DNA of 35,095 nt from a virus. How positions within the stretch are numbered: the first letter of the stretch is position 1; every line of letters begins with the position of its first letter. The notes under the pieces were generated by a model. The model saw only the letters and a program-made list of their open reading frames with translations. It did no database searches and was not told the DNA's origin. Shown here in pieces: positions 20,771 through 29,139 of this stretch. The DNA lies in IMG/VR virus record IMGVR_UViG_3300020187_000102, positions 1 through 35,095 of that record. One strand, written 5' to 3'. The position numbers and the translations under genes are program-made.

Positions 20771-21226
20771 TTATCTCTCAAAATTGTAAATCATATAAAT
20801 TGAAATCAAAGCGATACCGCCCAAAGCAATAATTAAGAAAAAAGCCTTATACAATGCGTCAAGGGTTGCTGCCCATTCAGAATCCCGCCTTGCTTTTGCT
20901 CTCGCTTGCGCCTTCACTGCGTTGGCCCTTTGCACTTTCCTTTTATTTTTAAATGACTCAAAATCCTGCCACATTCCAAGCCTCGTTTTTTGCATCAAAA
21001 ACTTTAAATCGGCCTCGGCTTTATTTAGTTTTTCAAGTTCATAAAATGCCTCTAAGTCGTTACTACTTGCACCGCTTTTAGAATTAACCTGCTCCTCAAC
21101 TTTTTCTTTGTGACCCAGATATGCGCCAATCGCTTTTGCACAATCGCTAATCTCTTTGCCGTTTTGAATGGCTTTTTTTACGACTGCAAAAGCAGCGTTA
21201 GCAGCAATAACCGACTCTAAGAGCAT
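20771..21226 (-). CDS. Coiled-coil, C-terminally anchored membrane protein
   Basis: A 151-residue protein with an N-terminal amphipathic part (LESVIAANAAFAVVKKAIQNGKEISDCAKAIGAYLGHKEKV), a long charged coiled coil (LEAFYELEKLNKAEADLKFLMQKTRL, KRKVQRANAVKAQARAKARRDSEW) and one C-terminal membrane span (AFFLIIALGGIALISIYMIY). Between fibres and lysis genes it could be a lysis accessory or a virion protein. The topology is opposite to an i-spanin, which starts with its membrane span. No family is recognised. Confidence 0.6.
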   Translation of the reverse strand: MLLESVIAANAAFAVVKKAIQNGKEISDCAKAIGAYLGHKEKVEEQVNSKSGASSNDLEAFYELEKLNKAEADLKFLMQKTRLGMWQDFESFKNKRKVQRANAVKAQARAKARRDSEWAATLDALYKAFFLIIALGGIALISIYMIYNFER

Positions 21227-21408
21227 TTAGCCACCCAATGAAGCGTTGATATAAATCTAGGATTTTCGTAGGCCACCACACCCGTAACTTTCGCCACGCT
21301 AAATCGCTCAGTCACTTCACGCTGAGAAGTCTGAGGTTCAGCCACGATTGTCTGGCCCATTGGGGCTGGCATAAAAACAGGGCAAACCTCTCCAATCGTT
21401 GACCACAT
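21217..21408 (-). CDS. 63-residue hypothetical protein
   Basis: Encodes MWSTIGEVCPVFMPAPMGQT and VTGVVAYENPRFISTLHWV. The ATG follows the previous stop with no gap, and the end overlaps the next ATG by ten bases, so it fits the operon. The WSTIGEVCPVFMPAPMGQ start reads like small phage proteins adjoining fibres; function unknown. Confidence 0.5.
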   Translation of the reverse strand: MWSTIGEVCPVFMPAPMGQTIVAEPQTSQREVTERFSVAKVTGVVAYENPRFISTLHWVAKCS

Positions 21409-21660
21409 TTATGGCGTAGATTCTTCTAAGTGGGCTTGATACTGAGCAACTATTTCATCGGTATGCACTGCTGCACAGATAGCTTGGACTTCTGTAGACT
21501 CTGCTGAGTAGTCGTCCCCTGCTGATACAACGTGTCTGCTAAATCCGCTAGAAAGTTCTACACCATCTTCCAGAACTTTGGTGCAAGTGCGTACTTGAAC
21601 GTGCTTGTAGTCGCCAACGATTTCAATCTTGTCTTGTGTTACTACTTTGGTTAATGCCAT
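21409..21660 (-). CDS. Small phage protein downstream of fibres
   Basis: An 83-residue protein: MALTKVVTQDKIEIVGDYKH, VQVRTCTKVLEDGVELSSGFSRHVVSAGDD, VQAICAAVHTDEIVAQYQAH. The strand pattern IEIVGDYKHVQVRTCTKVLEDG with SRHVVSAGDDYS is shared by small proteins placed after tail-fibre genes in marine phages, as I recall them; no function is assigned. A ribosome-binding site (AGGAAT) precedes the ATG. Confidence 0.6.
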   Translation of the reverse strand: MALTKVVTQDKIEIVGDYKHVQVRTCTKVLEDGVELSSGFSRHVVSAGDDYSAESTEVQAICAAVHTDEIVAQYQAHLEESTP

Positions 21661-21707
21661 GATGTTTATTCCTGTCTGTGCCTAAAGTCCATTAGGCGTA
21701 TGGTTTA

Positions 21708-22502
21708 TTAGCTTGTTCTGTATGTGATACTGCCGTAATAATACGCATTAAGTGTTGGGGTAATAGAAGTAACGCTAGTATTATTTCTATTTCTATTAAA
21801 TCGTAAATTGGATTCGTTTTGATGTAGACCTAAAAATTCACCACCAGCAACGGCTCCGTTGTAAATTCTTAACCCCCCTACTGCGTAGCCACTATCCATC
21901 ATGGCGAAAGGTAATGCTAATGTGTAATCTCCACCGCCACTGTTTGTATTTGAGATTCTAAACTCAAATAGGTAAGTAACTGAACTACCTATCTTTACAT
22001 AACGAGCAAGTGCCCCGTTGTGTAGTGACATGGTTGTAGTGCCATATTTAACTACTGGTGTCCCTGAGCCTTCTTCATAATCGTCAAGGGCTGTGGCTGC
22101 TCCACCTGTGTTACCTTTAAAAGTTAATCCATCGGCATCAATCTTCAATCGCTCAACAAAACTAATAGCACTACCTGCTGTGCCATACGCTCCATGTGAA
22201 AATCTATGCGCCCCGTCACCTTGCACATATAGTGTGGCTTCATCGTTTGCTATAAATTTAAATCCAGTGTCATACTCAGCATTGTGACTAATGTGTAAAG
22301 CCTTTCCAGCACCTACTGCCTTGTGCGTCCATATATCAGCCTGTCCCCCTACTTGAAGAACAGAGTAGTTACTATGCCAATCGGTTGCTGGTGTGGAGCC
22401 AATGCCCACATTCTCACTAGCATCTATCGTAACTGCGGTACTCGTAGCGTTATCATCAATGCCTAATTCATCGGCAAATGACCTTGTTGCTGATTTAGTC
22501 AT
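21708..22502 (-). CDS. Second tail fibre protein, without chaperone domain
   Basis: A 264-residue fibre. The N-terminal half repeats units of the longer fibre upstream: ENVGIGSTPATDWHSNYSVLQVGGQADIW here, GNVGIGVTPQANWHSNYDAVAIGEQSVLY there. The C-terminal half (YVKIGSSVTYLFEFRISNTNSGGGDYTLALPFAMMDSG) looks like a compact beta sandwich able to bind a receptor. It lacks the S74 self-cleaving chaperone of its neighbour. The ATG overlaps the upstream stop by four bases, so both are made together. Confidence 0.75.
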   Translation of the reverse strand: MTKSATRSFADELGIDDNATSTAVTIDASENVGIGSTPATDWHSNYSVLQVGGQADIWTHKAVGAGKALHISHNAEYDTGFKFIANDEATLYVQGDGAHRFSHGAYGTAGSAISFVERLKIDADGLTFKGNTGGAATALDDYEEGSGTPVVKYGTTTMSLHNGALARYVKIGSSVTYLFEFRISNTNSGGGDYTLALPFAMMDSGYAVGGLRIYNGAVAGGEFLGLHQNESNLRFNRNRNNTSVTSITPTLNAYYYGSITYRTS

Positions 22503-24229
22503 GGTGCTGCTCCTTCTAGTGCTTCAATGCGAGCAATAAGTTCTTGTATCGTTGCTGTTAATAGTGGAACCAATTTGCTTTGGTCAATGCCCTGCATATC
22601 AGGAACCGAGCGTGTACCCATGACTGCTGCTGTAGTCTCGTTACCTTCATCGTCTAAGACTGCTGGAGTGACTTCATACTCTTCATCACGCATGGCATCT
22701 TTAGTGCCACTTACTGCCTCTGGTACGACTTCTGCTAGTTCATGTGCAATGAAACCATTGACGTTACCGCCAACAATCCAATCAAAGTTGCATGGTTTAA
22801 GTAGTTTAGTCTGTGCTGTAGCACCTGACATTGGTGTGACGTTTTCTTTTAGTCGGTAGTCTGAGGATGTGTTGTATGAGGTAGATGAACCATTTGTAGT
22901 AATAGTACCTACTTGTCCATTTGGGTTATAGAACCAAAAATGCCCTCTTGTAGCTGTGTTGGTGACTGATGTAAAAATAGCCCCCGACCCATCGGCATAG
23001 TTATTGTAATGTAGTCTAACTCCACCTTCGCTCCCATTGGTTGTAAAATTACCAACTACAACATCATCGGTATTATTAATCGTCATAGCATTAGTAAAGC
23101 TTATCGCTGCGTCTGCTGTGCCGCTTGGGGCTACGCTGAAATAATGCGCCCCCTGAGCTTGCATATATCTAGCAGAAGCTCCAGTGGCAATGTATTCATT
23201 ACCTAAGTTGCCTACCTTGTAATTAGAACCTAAAAATGTTTGATGTCCTGATATATTAGCTTGAAGGAGACCAGATAGCCCAATTCTAAGATTAGAATAG
23301 CTACCTGTATTAAGGTCACTCTCTGGAACCACACCTATGCCCACGTTGCCTGAGTTATCAATAGTCATAGCAGTGTTCCAGCTTATCGCTGCGTCTGCTG
23401 TGCCGCTTGGGGCTACATAAAAGTCATGCTTTCCTGATTGTTGTCTATAAAGTGAAGACTTATCTGTGCGTAAATATTTAGATCCATTATTTTCATAGAC
23501 GTTTGTACCTAAATATGTTGCTGAGTCATTACCGATACCATCTGCGTGTGCGTATAAAACAGATTGCTCCCCAATAGCAACAGCATCATAGTTAGAATGC
23601 CAATTTGCTTGAGGCGTTACACCAATGCCCACGTTGCCTGTAAACACAGGGCTAGCAATAGGAGACTTAGCAGCCAACAACACATCAGCTTGAGACTGCG
23701 TGTAAGTATCAGCAACAGCAAAAGTGGTGAATGCAACAATTCGCACAATCTTGCCAACCACTGCTCCATCTGCCAAAGTTATTGAGCTGCCGTTGGTAGC
23801 GGTATAATCAGAAAATGCTAGGTCTAGGCCGCCATAACTTACAATAATGCTGCCGACTGTATACGATAAAGTATTGCTATTTAAATCACTTCCAGTAAAA
23901 GATGTTTGCCCTGCTGTTGCGATAAATTCATAAGTAATTTTTGATAGTTCACCACCGCCAGCCAGAGCGCCCCATTCCCCATCGTTGTACCCTTCAAACT
24001 GGTCTAGGGTGCTATTGTGCCGAAACATACCCAATGCGCCACTGGGCCGTTGGGCTGTTGTGCCAGAAGGCATTGACGCTGCGCCTGTTGTCGAGTTTTT
24101 AGAAACGTACCCAGCTAGTAAATTCGTACCAGTGATTTTCTTCGTGGTGCCACCATCATTAACCACCAACTCTTCTGCACCATCAGATGATGTTAATGCT
24201 GGTAATTCACTTATTTTTACGTCTGCCAT
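22499..24229 (-). CDS. Tail fibre with C-terminal S74 intramolecular chaperone
   Basis: A 576-residue fibre. The N-terminus (MADVKISELPALTSSDGAEE) is a head found on phage fibres and spikes; the middle has beta-helix repeats (SGNVGIGV, HDFYVAPSGTADAAISW, YFSVAPSGTADAAISF). The end carries the Peptidase_S74 domain: SSDYRLKENV holds the Ser and Lys of the autocleavage dyad, and FIAHELAEVVPEAVSG and a terminal coiled coil follow. S74 domains trimerise the fibre and then cut themselves off. Identical 36-bp repeats lie within the gene at 23099 and 23381. Confidence 0.88.
   Translation of the reverse strand: MADVKISELPALTSSDGAEELVVNDGGTTKKITGTNLLAGYVSKNSTTGAASMPSGTTAQRPSGALGMFRHNSTLDQFEGYNDGEWGALAGGGELSKITYEFIATAGQTSFTGSDLNSNTLSYTVGSIIVSYGGLDLAFSDYTATNGSSITLADGAVVGKIVRIVAFTTFAVADTYTQSQADVLLAAKSPIASPVFTGNVGIGVTPQANWHSNYDAVAIGEQSVLYAHADGIGNDSATYLGTNVYENNGSKYLRTDKSSLYRQQSGKHDFYVAPSGTADAAISWNTAMTIDNSGNVGIGVVPESDLNTGSYSNLRIGLSGLLQANISGHQTFLGSNYKVGNLGNEYIATGASARYMQAQGAHYFSVAPSGTADAAISFTNAMTINNTDDVVVGNFTTNGSEGGVRLHYNNYADGSGAIFTSVTNTATRGHFWFYNPNGQVGTITTNGSSTSYNTSSDYRLKENVTPMSGATAQTKLLKPCNFDWIVGGNVNGFIAHELAEVVPEAVSGTKDAMRDEEYEVTPAVLDDEGNETTAAVMGTRSVPDMQGIDQSKLVPLLTATIQELIARIEALEGAAP
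23099..23134 (-). repeat. 36-bp direct repeat in fibre gene, copy A
   Basis: Identical to 23381-23416. Both encode the beta-helix unit VAPSGTADAAIS. Starts are 282 bp (94 codons) apart, so recombination between copies would delete one repeat unit in frame. Confidence 0.85.
23381..23416 (-). repeat. 36-bp direct repeat in fibre gene, copy B
   Basis: The second copy; see copy A at 23099-23134. Confidence 0.85.
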
Positions 24230-25191
24230 TAGAAAAATTCCTCAATGATGCAAATTCCAGCGGCTCCAATGCCACCTCCCTGTATATTTTGATTTACTGA
24301 GCCACCGCCACCGCCGCCAGCCCCAGTGTTTGGCGCTCCTGCCTTTCCTGTTTCATTCTTACCACCACGACCACCGCCACCAAAAGAAGAATTGCCACCA
24401 TCACCACCCAAATAATCGTTAGTGTGTCCGTAGCCCCAAGCTGCACCCTTTATATTAATATCACCACCTGACGCGCTGGGGGAAGCTGGACCATTTCCGC
24501 TGCTTGATGGGCCAGTACCACCGCCACCGCCGCCAGCCGACATAGACTTAAATGTTGAATTTCCGCCAGATGAACCGCCTCCTGCAATAGTATCGGCAGC
24601 ACCACCCGCGCCCACTGTTACAGACTCAGTAGAGGATAGCTGCGCTGCTGTGTACCATTTAATTACTGTAGAACCAGACGCACCGCCACCGCCACCTTTA
24701 CCCGAACCAAGACTTCCACCTCCGCCACCACCGCCACCACCGCCACCAATTATAGTGACTTTTGCGCCAACCATTCCCGATGTTTTTGTGTATGTGCCAG
24801 AACTCGTAAAGGTTTGAACGGAAGGTGGCGTGTTTGCGCTAGTAGTATTATCAACCGCAGTCTTTACAAATGCTGTGGTGGCAATTGAAGTATCATTGTC
24901 GCCACTAGCGGGGGTGGGTGCTGTTGGATTGCCTGATAGATTTGGGCTAGCTAGTGTGGCTAATCCAAGGTTTGCAGCATCTAAAGTGCCAAGAGTAACC
25001 CACGCATTATTAGCACCATTGCGAATCTTCAAAAGTCCTGCTGAAGTATCTGCCCACTGCTGATAGCTGAATGTAGTGCTTGGTGCGCTGCTTCCGCTGT
25101 TTTGACTGACCACCGCGTCCAAGACATTATTAATGTCACTTCTTACGGCTGCGCCCGTCCCGTTTGCTATGTCATAGTCGTGTTGAGCCAT
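24229..25191 (-). CDS. Glycine-rich tail fibre/adhesin
   Basis: A 320-residue fibre. The N-terminal part (MAQHDYDIANGTGAAVRSDI, FSYQQWADTSAGLLKIRNGANNAWVTLG) is a common attachment domain. From about residue 130 it becomes a glycine-rich adhesin: VTIIGGGGGGGGGGGSLGSG, then GAGGAADTIAGGGSSGG, AGGGGGGTG, GGDGGNSSFGGGGRGG and GAGGGGGGSVNQNIQGGG, ending in ICIIEEFF. Such runs form polyglycine-II helices packed in a sheet, as in T-even gp38-type adhesins, with loops that contact the receptor. It is coupled to the tail-tip gene by TAATG. Confidence 0.82.
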   Translation of the reverse strand: MAQHDYDIANGTGAAVRSDINNVLDAVVSQNSGSSAPSTTFSYQQWADTSAGLLKIRNGANNAWVTLGTLDAANLGLATLASPNLSGNPTAPTPASGDNDTSIATTAFVKTAVDNTTSANTPPSVQTFTSSGTYTKTSGMVGAKVTIIGGGGGGGGGGGSLGSGKGGGGGASGSTVIKWYTAAQLSSTESVTVGAGGAADTIAGGGSSGGNSTFKSMSAGGGGGGTGPSSSGNGPASPSASGGDINIKGAAWGYGHTNDYLGGDGGNSSFGGGGRGGKNETGKAGAPNTGAGGGGGGSVNQNIQGGGIGAAGICIIEEFF

Positions 25192-28016
25192 TATGCTGCT
25201 TCCTTTCCATATCCTACGGCTTGCCAGTTTATTGACCTGACAATTCCAGTATTTGATGAGTTAAAACATTGAACTGTAAATCCCGTCCGAGCCTTGCTAG
25301 TCAGTCTAAAATAATCCCCAGAGTTAGCGTCTTGCATAGTTACTCCAATAACAGGAACAGCTTTAAAATTGCTGCCAAATAATACGTCTGTGCTGGTTGC
25401 TGCCACGCTCAAATCGCTAACTTTTTCGACCCTATCAGGCATATCCAAAGTGACCGATAGCGCAGTGATTGAGATGTTGTAATCTGAATCTGTGTTAGTA
25501 ACGATCACTCGAAACTCATAGGCTCTGGCGTGATAATCGCCCACCAAGAAAGGCGACCAAGTAGACCATGTTGGGTTTGACGCTGGGTTATCGGTAGTTG
25601 ATCTAAGCTCTAAAACTGCTGTGATTGCATCTGAACTGGCTCCGTCAAAGTTTTGCCATAAGTCTATATTCTGTGTTCTGTAGTCAATTAAATCTGAAAC
25701 CACTGAAACGGATGAACTTAGGTTAGCTGTTAGGCGGCTTGTGTAAGTTGAACCAAGGTCAACTGAGTTGGCAAAGTAATAAGAACCTAAATCCTCAATA
25801 ACCCCAACATCACCTATTTCACGGGCCAGCCTGTCTCCATTTTCTGCAATTAGAAAGTCACTTGCTTCGGTCAATAAGTATCTTGGCGCACCTTCTAGCT
25901 TTAATACATTGTTATCGACAACCATATCTATTTTAGTGCCAGTGAAATTAGGGTGTTCAGTGGCGACAACTACGGCATTAAAATCTAAGATGTTAGGAAC
26001 AGTGGTGGTTGCATACTTAGCATTTGTTGAGAATCGACCGCCAGAATCCACCGCCTTAATCATGTATGTGCCTGTCAATAAAGGCAAAACGGCAAAAGTT
26101 GCGCTACCAGCAATGGCCTCTCCAATCTCTTGCCCATCTTTCCATGTTGCGTTAGCCACTAAAGAAGAGTGGCGTATGATTAAACTGCCACCATTAGTAA
26201 CGTCCAAAACATTGACTTTTGACCAAGATAAATGACATTGCCCATCAAGTGCGCGAATAGAAAAGTTAGCAACATCAGGAGGAACGGCTGTCAATCCTGA
26301 TATGGTTTTATTATCCATATAAGCATAATCAGACTTCGCACCCATTGAGTTAATTGATCTAACTCTAAAGTCATATTGCCCAGCGGGTATATCATCAACT
26401 CTGGCCTCTAGTGCGCTTGTGTTGGTAATAAAGGTATAGGTTGATGCGCCATTAAGTTTATATTCAGCCTCATATGAAACAACAAAAGCATCATTGGGTG
26501 CTGACCAAATAAAAAACGCCCTTGATTGAGTACCCTTAGAATTTACTGTTGTGTATAACTCTTCTGTTACCCCAGTGGGTGAAGGTAAAGCCACCAAAAA
26601 AGGATTAGGAAGGTTGGTGTCTGGTATATCATCGGCTTCGGTTTTAGTTGACCAAGGATAGATGGAATCTTGATGCTCAATTAAACTCACGCTGACAGTA
26701 CCATCACTGCCTAAAGTTAACTTTTGAACCCGAAAAGCTTTAGCTGACCATGCGGGAGTGCTGTGCGTTACGCTGACTATTTCGCCAATCGCTGTGTTTA
26801 ATGCTTCGCTGGTTGCGGAAAAAGAAACAGTCAAAGCATTGCGTGATCGTTTTAATGCAATAGAGGCAATATCTTGGGCTGTGTATATATTTGTCGTAGC
26901 AGGTAAGTCCATTTGGCTTACCAGTTCAACGCCACCATCTTCTAAAATATAACCCGCCTCTTCTACGCTTCCAGCAACAGGGTATTCAATTTGATCCATT
27001 TGCCAGTTTGCATCAGGGTTTGGAAATGTAGCAATTATGCGATTAAACTTAGTCTTTTTTGATTCACTGCGAATTGATATGCCGCCAATGATGCAAGATT
27101 CATTAAAGGCAAAGGTTGCGCTGCCCTCATCCTCAACGATTAACCCATACTTTCCTTGGCGATAGGGCATTAAACCCCTCATGCCTGAGAGCAAAATCTT
27201 GACGTTATTCATTAAGGTGATGTTGGTGTCGATTACTGCGTTGCAAGAGAATATTTTCTGATTAGAGCCGCCAGAATACGGGGTAACAAATGAATCACAT
27301 TTATTAGCTGCTGTAACAAATTGAGCATTATCAATAAATGAACTATCAAGCCCTTTGCCGTATCGTGAGTTAGTTAGATAATCTCGCAAACACAGCGCAG
27401 GGTTAGAGCTATTTGCCACGCTTGCGTTTTGCCCAGTTCTTGGATCATAAACGACTTTGCCTTGAACGACTGCATGAATAGTTGGAATCCCACCAAAAAC
27501 GTCTTTATCCCATTTAATTCTAGCTGCAATATAAGCCACGCCAGATAGCTTGTGATCAGAAGTCCAGCCAATTCCTGCGTTAACGAGCGTTGAATCCGCA
27601 TTTTGCCCATCAGTGCCAACGTATTTATTGATGGTCAATAAACCTGAGAATTTAGAATCACTGCTCAAAATGTCGTTAATGTATACATCACCAATACTGT
27701 GAATAGTCCCCTCACATAATGCAATCACTATGTATAGATAAGTATTATCAGTGCCGCTTGTGGCTACAAAAACCCTAACACCGCCTACCTTTCTTTGCCC
27801 GTACACGACAGGAATGGAGGCTATATTGGATTGTTTGTTGACTAGAACGCCTTGGTATTTGGCTTCCAGATCATCCATATCAGGAATTTCAACAAACCAG
27901 CTAACAACATCGGAAATAACATCAACAGTAACGTCAATAATGGATTGCCCGATTTTTCCAATCGTGCCAATAGCAGTACCAATAGGGTCACTAATAAAAT
28001 CTCTAAGCCAACCCAT
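25191..28016 (-). CDS. Tail tip/host specificity protein, J-like
   Basis: A 941-residue central tail-tip protein. The N-terminus (MGWLRDFISDPIGTAIGTIG) has an amphipathic start, then a region typical of J and phage hub proteins: NIASIPVVYGQRKVGGVRVF, NPALCLRDYLTNSRYGKGLDSSFID, YTAQDIASIALKRSRNALTVSFSAT. A fibronectin-III-like domain lies near residues 475-570 (AFFIWSAPNDAFVVSYEAEYKLNG, GQYDFRVRSINSMGAKS), followed by a C-terminal beta-rich part. It should close the tail and direct receptor contact. Stops and starts overlap with both neighbours (TAATG). Confidence 0.88.
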   Translation of the reverse strand: MGWLRDFISDPIGTAIGTIGKIGQSIIDVTVDVISDVVSWFVEIPDMDDLEAKYQGVLVNKQSNIASIPVVYGQRKVGGVRVFVATSGTDNTYLYIVIALCEGTIHSIGDVYINDILSSDSKFSGLLTINKYVGTDGQNADSTLVNAGIGWTSDHKLSGVAYIAARIKWDKDVFGGIPTIHAVVQGKVVYDPRTGQNASVANSSNPALCLRDYLTNSRYGKGLDSSFIDNAQFVTAANKCDSFVTPYSGGSNQKIFSCNAVIDTNITLMNNVKILLSGMRGLMPYRQGKYGLIVEDEGSATFAFNESCIIGGISIRSESKKTKFNRIIATFPNPDANWQMDQIEYPVAGSVEEAGYILEDGGVELVSQMDLPATTNIYTAQDIASIALKRSRNALTVSFSATSEALNTAIGEIVSVTHSTPAWSAKAFRVQKLTLGSDGTVSVSLIEHQDSIYPWSTKTEADDIPDTNLPNPFLVALPSPTGVTEELYTTVNSKGTQSRAFFIWSAPNDAFVVSYEAEYKLNGASTYTFITNTSALEARVDDIPAGQYDFRVRSINSMGAKSDYAYMDNKTISGLTAVPPDVANFSIRALDGQCHLSWSKVNVLDVTNGGSLIIRHSSLVANATWKDGQEIGEAIAGSATFAVLPLLTGTYMIKAVDSGGRFSTNAKYATTTVPNILDFNAVVVATEHPNFTGTKIDMVVDNNVLKLEGAPRYLLTEASDFLIAENGDRLAREIGDVGVIEDLGSYYFANSVDLGSTYTSRLTANLSSSVSVVSDLIDYRTQNIDLWQNFDGASSDAITAVLELRSTTDNPASNPTWSTWSPFLVGDYHARAYEFRVIVTNTDSDYNISITALSVTLDMPDRVEKVSDLSVAATSTDVLFGSNFKAVPVIGVTMQDANSGDYFRLTSKARTGFTVQCFNSSNTGIVRSINWQAVGYGKEAA

Positions 28017-28570
28017 TACGCTCTACCCCATTTCAGGTCTTTAGCTGTGTTAGGCGCAAATTTAAAACCTTCGTCCCCAGAAAAGAACATACTTTGACTA
28101 TTGTGATTAGTGCGCCTACCTGACTTTTTCTGAAAATCTGCCCAATGGCTTGAGGCTGTAATGACAATTGTAGAGCTATCATTTGAATCTGTAATTGAGA
28201 AACTTTGAACCCGTCCATCATAGATTAAAATCGGGCTTCCAATAATCGAATAATCATTATTTAATAAAACACGCTGGATAGTAATTTGACGATCAATGTA
28301 CGATTGGCTTAATAAAATGGATATGTATTCTTGGCTAACGCCAGACAAGGTTACGCTTACAGAACCAACTTGCACCTCGCTCGTTTCCGTAACAGAAGAG
28401 ATTCCTTTTAATGCGCTGCTTGAAACATAAGTATCCCCAGAATAAGAAATATTCAATGGGCTTTCTGTCAAATAGATAGCTGTTTCAAAGTCTATTTTTA
28501 CCAAATGGGCAGTAATAAATGAGTCTTTAGCAAGCTCTGCAATTGTGTCAGCGTGAATAGCTCTACTCAT
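28016..28570 (-). CDS. Tail hub-associated protein, DUF2163-like
   Basis: A 184-residue protein with the order typical of small tail-assembly proteins next to the tip gene: VKIDFETAIYLTESPLNISYSGDTYVSS, SSVTETSEVQVGSVSVTLSGV, ILIYDGRVQSFSI, and the C-terminal RRTNHNSQSMFFSGDEGFKFAPNTAKDLKWGRA. In relatives these sit between the distal tail and tip proteins. The gene overlaps both neighbours by a few bases. It replaces the lambda K/I region, for which I see no homologue. Confidence 0.7.
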   Translation of the reverse strand: MSRAIHADTIAELAKDSFITAHLVKIDFETAIYLTESPLNISYSGDTYVSSSALKGISSVTETSEVQVGSVSVTLSGVSQEYISILLSQSYIDRQITIQRVLLNNDYSIIGSPILIYDGRVQSFSITDSNDSSTIVITASSHWADFQKKSGRRTNHNSQSMFFSGDEGFKFAPNTAKDLKWGRA

Positions 28571-29139
28571 GAAAGCGCCTCAATGAAGTCAACCTCATAG
28601 CGGAACAACATCCCAGCGCCCAGCTTGTAACCTTGAATGTCATTAGATAGCCGAACAGTAAAAGGCACATTGTTATAAATTACAGTATCAGAGCTTTGGA
28701 CTGCTGCAATCAGTGGCGGGGTAAATGCCATTGCGCCATTACCTGCCCGATCAGCCGTAAGCATATAGACCTTCGTGTGGCCTGAGAATTTAATCACATC
28801 ACCCGCTTTAAAAGTCCCTGTAAGCCCCGCTATCGTAACTGATACTAATCCAGCCGCAGCCGCAGAACACGTTACAGTGCCGCTAGCTGTGCCGCTGGGA
28901 GAGCTAATCTCACTAGGCGTTACTGTAAATACTCCATACCGCCCTTGTTGCGATACAGTGTAAGCAAATACAGGGTTAAACTCTGTCCTAGTCATGGGCG
29001 CGTAGGACGCGGTAAACGTCCATTTTTGACCGCCTATTTTTCGACTTTGCATCCTTCCGCTTACTGTTTCAGAAAATAGCGTTGGGCTTTCAGACTGTAG
29101 ATTTATGGCGCTAAACGCTGGGGATGTTGGATAGCTCAT
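28567..29139 (-). CDS. Distal tail-like protein
   Basis: A 190-residue protein directly after the tape measure gene, where siphophages encode the distal tail or gpM-type protein. Its N-terminus (INLQSESPTLFSETVSGRMQSRKIGGQKWTFTASYAPMTRTEFNPVFAYTVSQQGRYGVFTV) has the beta-rich layout of distal tail proteins, and the middle (GTVTCSAAAAGLVSVTIAGLTGTFKAGDVIKFSGHTKVY) looks like a small inserted barrel. The C-terminal YEVDFIEAL matches the closing strand in such proteins. Assignment rests on pattern and position. Confidence 0.65.
   Translation of the reverse strand: MSYPTSPAFSAINLQSESPTLFSETVSGRMQSRKIGGQKWTFTASYAPMTRTEFNPVFAYTVSQQGRYGVFTVTPSEISSPSGTASGTVTCSAAAAGLVSVTIAGLTGTFKAGDVIKFSGHTKVYMLTADRAGNGAMAFTPPLIAAVQSSDTVIYNNVPFTVRLSNDIQGYKLGAGMLFRYEVDFIEALS

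Noticed and set aside
24300-24800. Repeated GCC/ACC triplet run as a possible regulatory repeat
   Set aside because: It is the coding sequence of glycine runs in the fibre adhesin.
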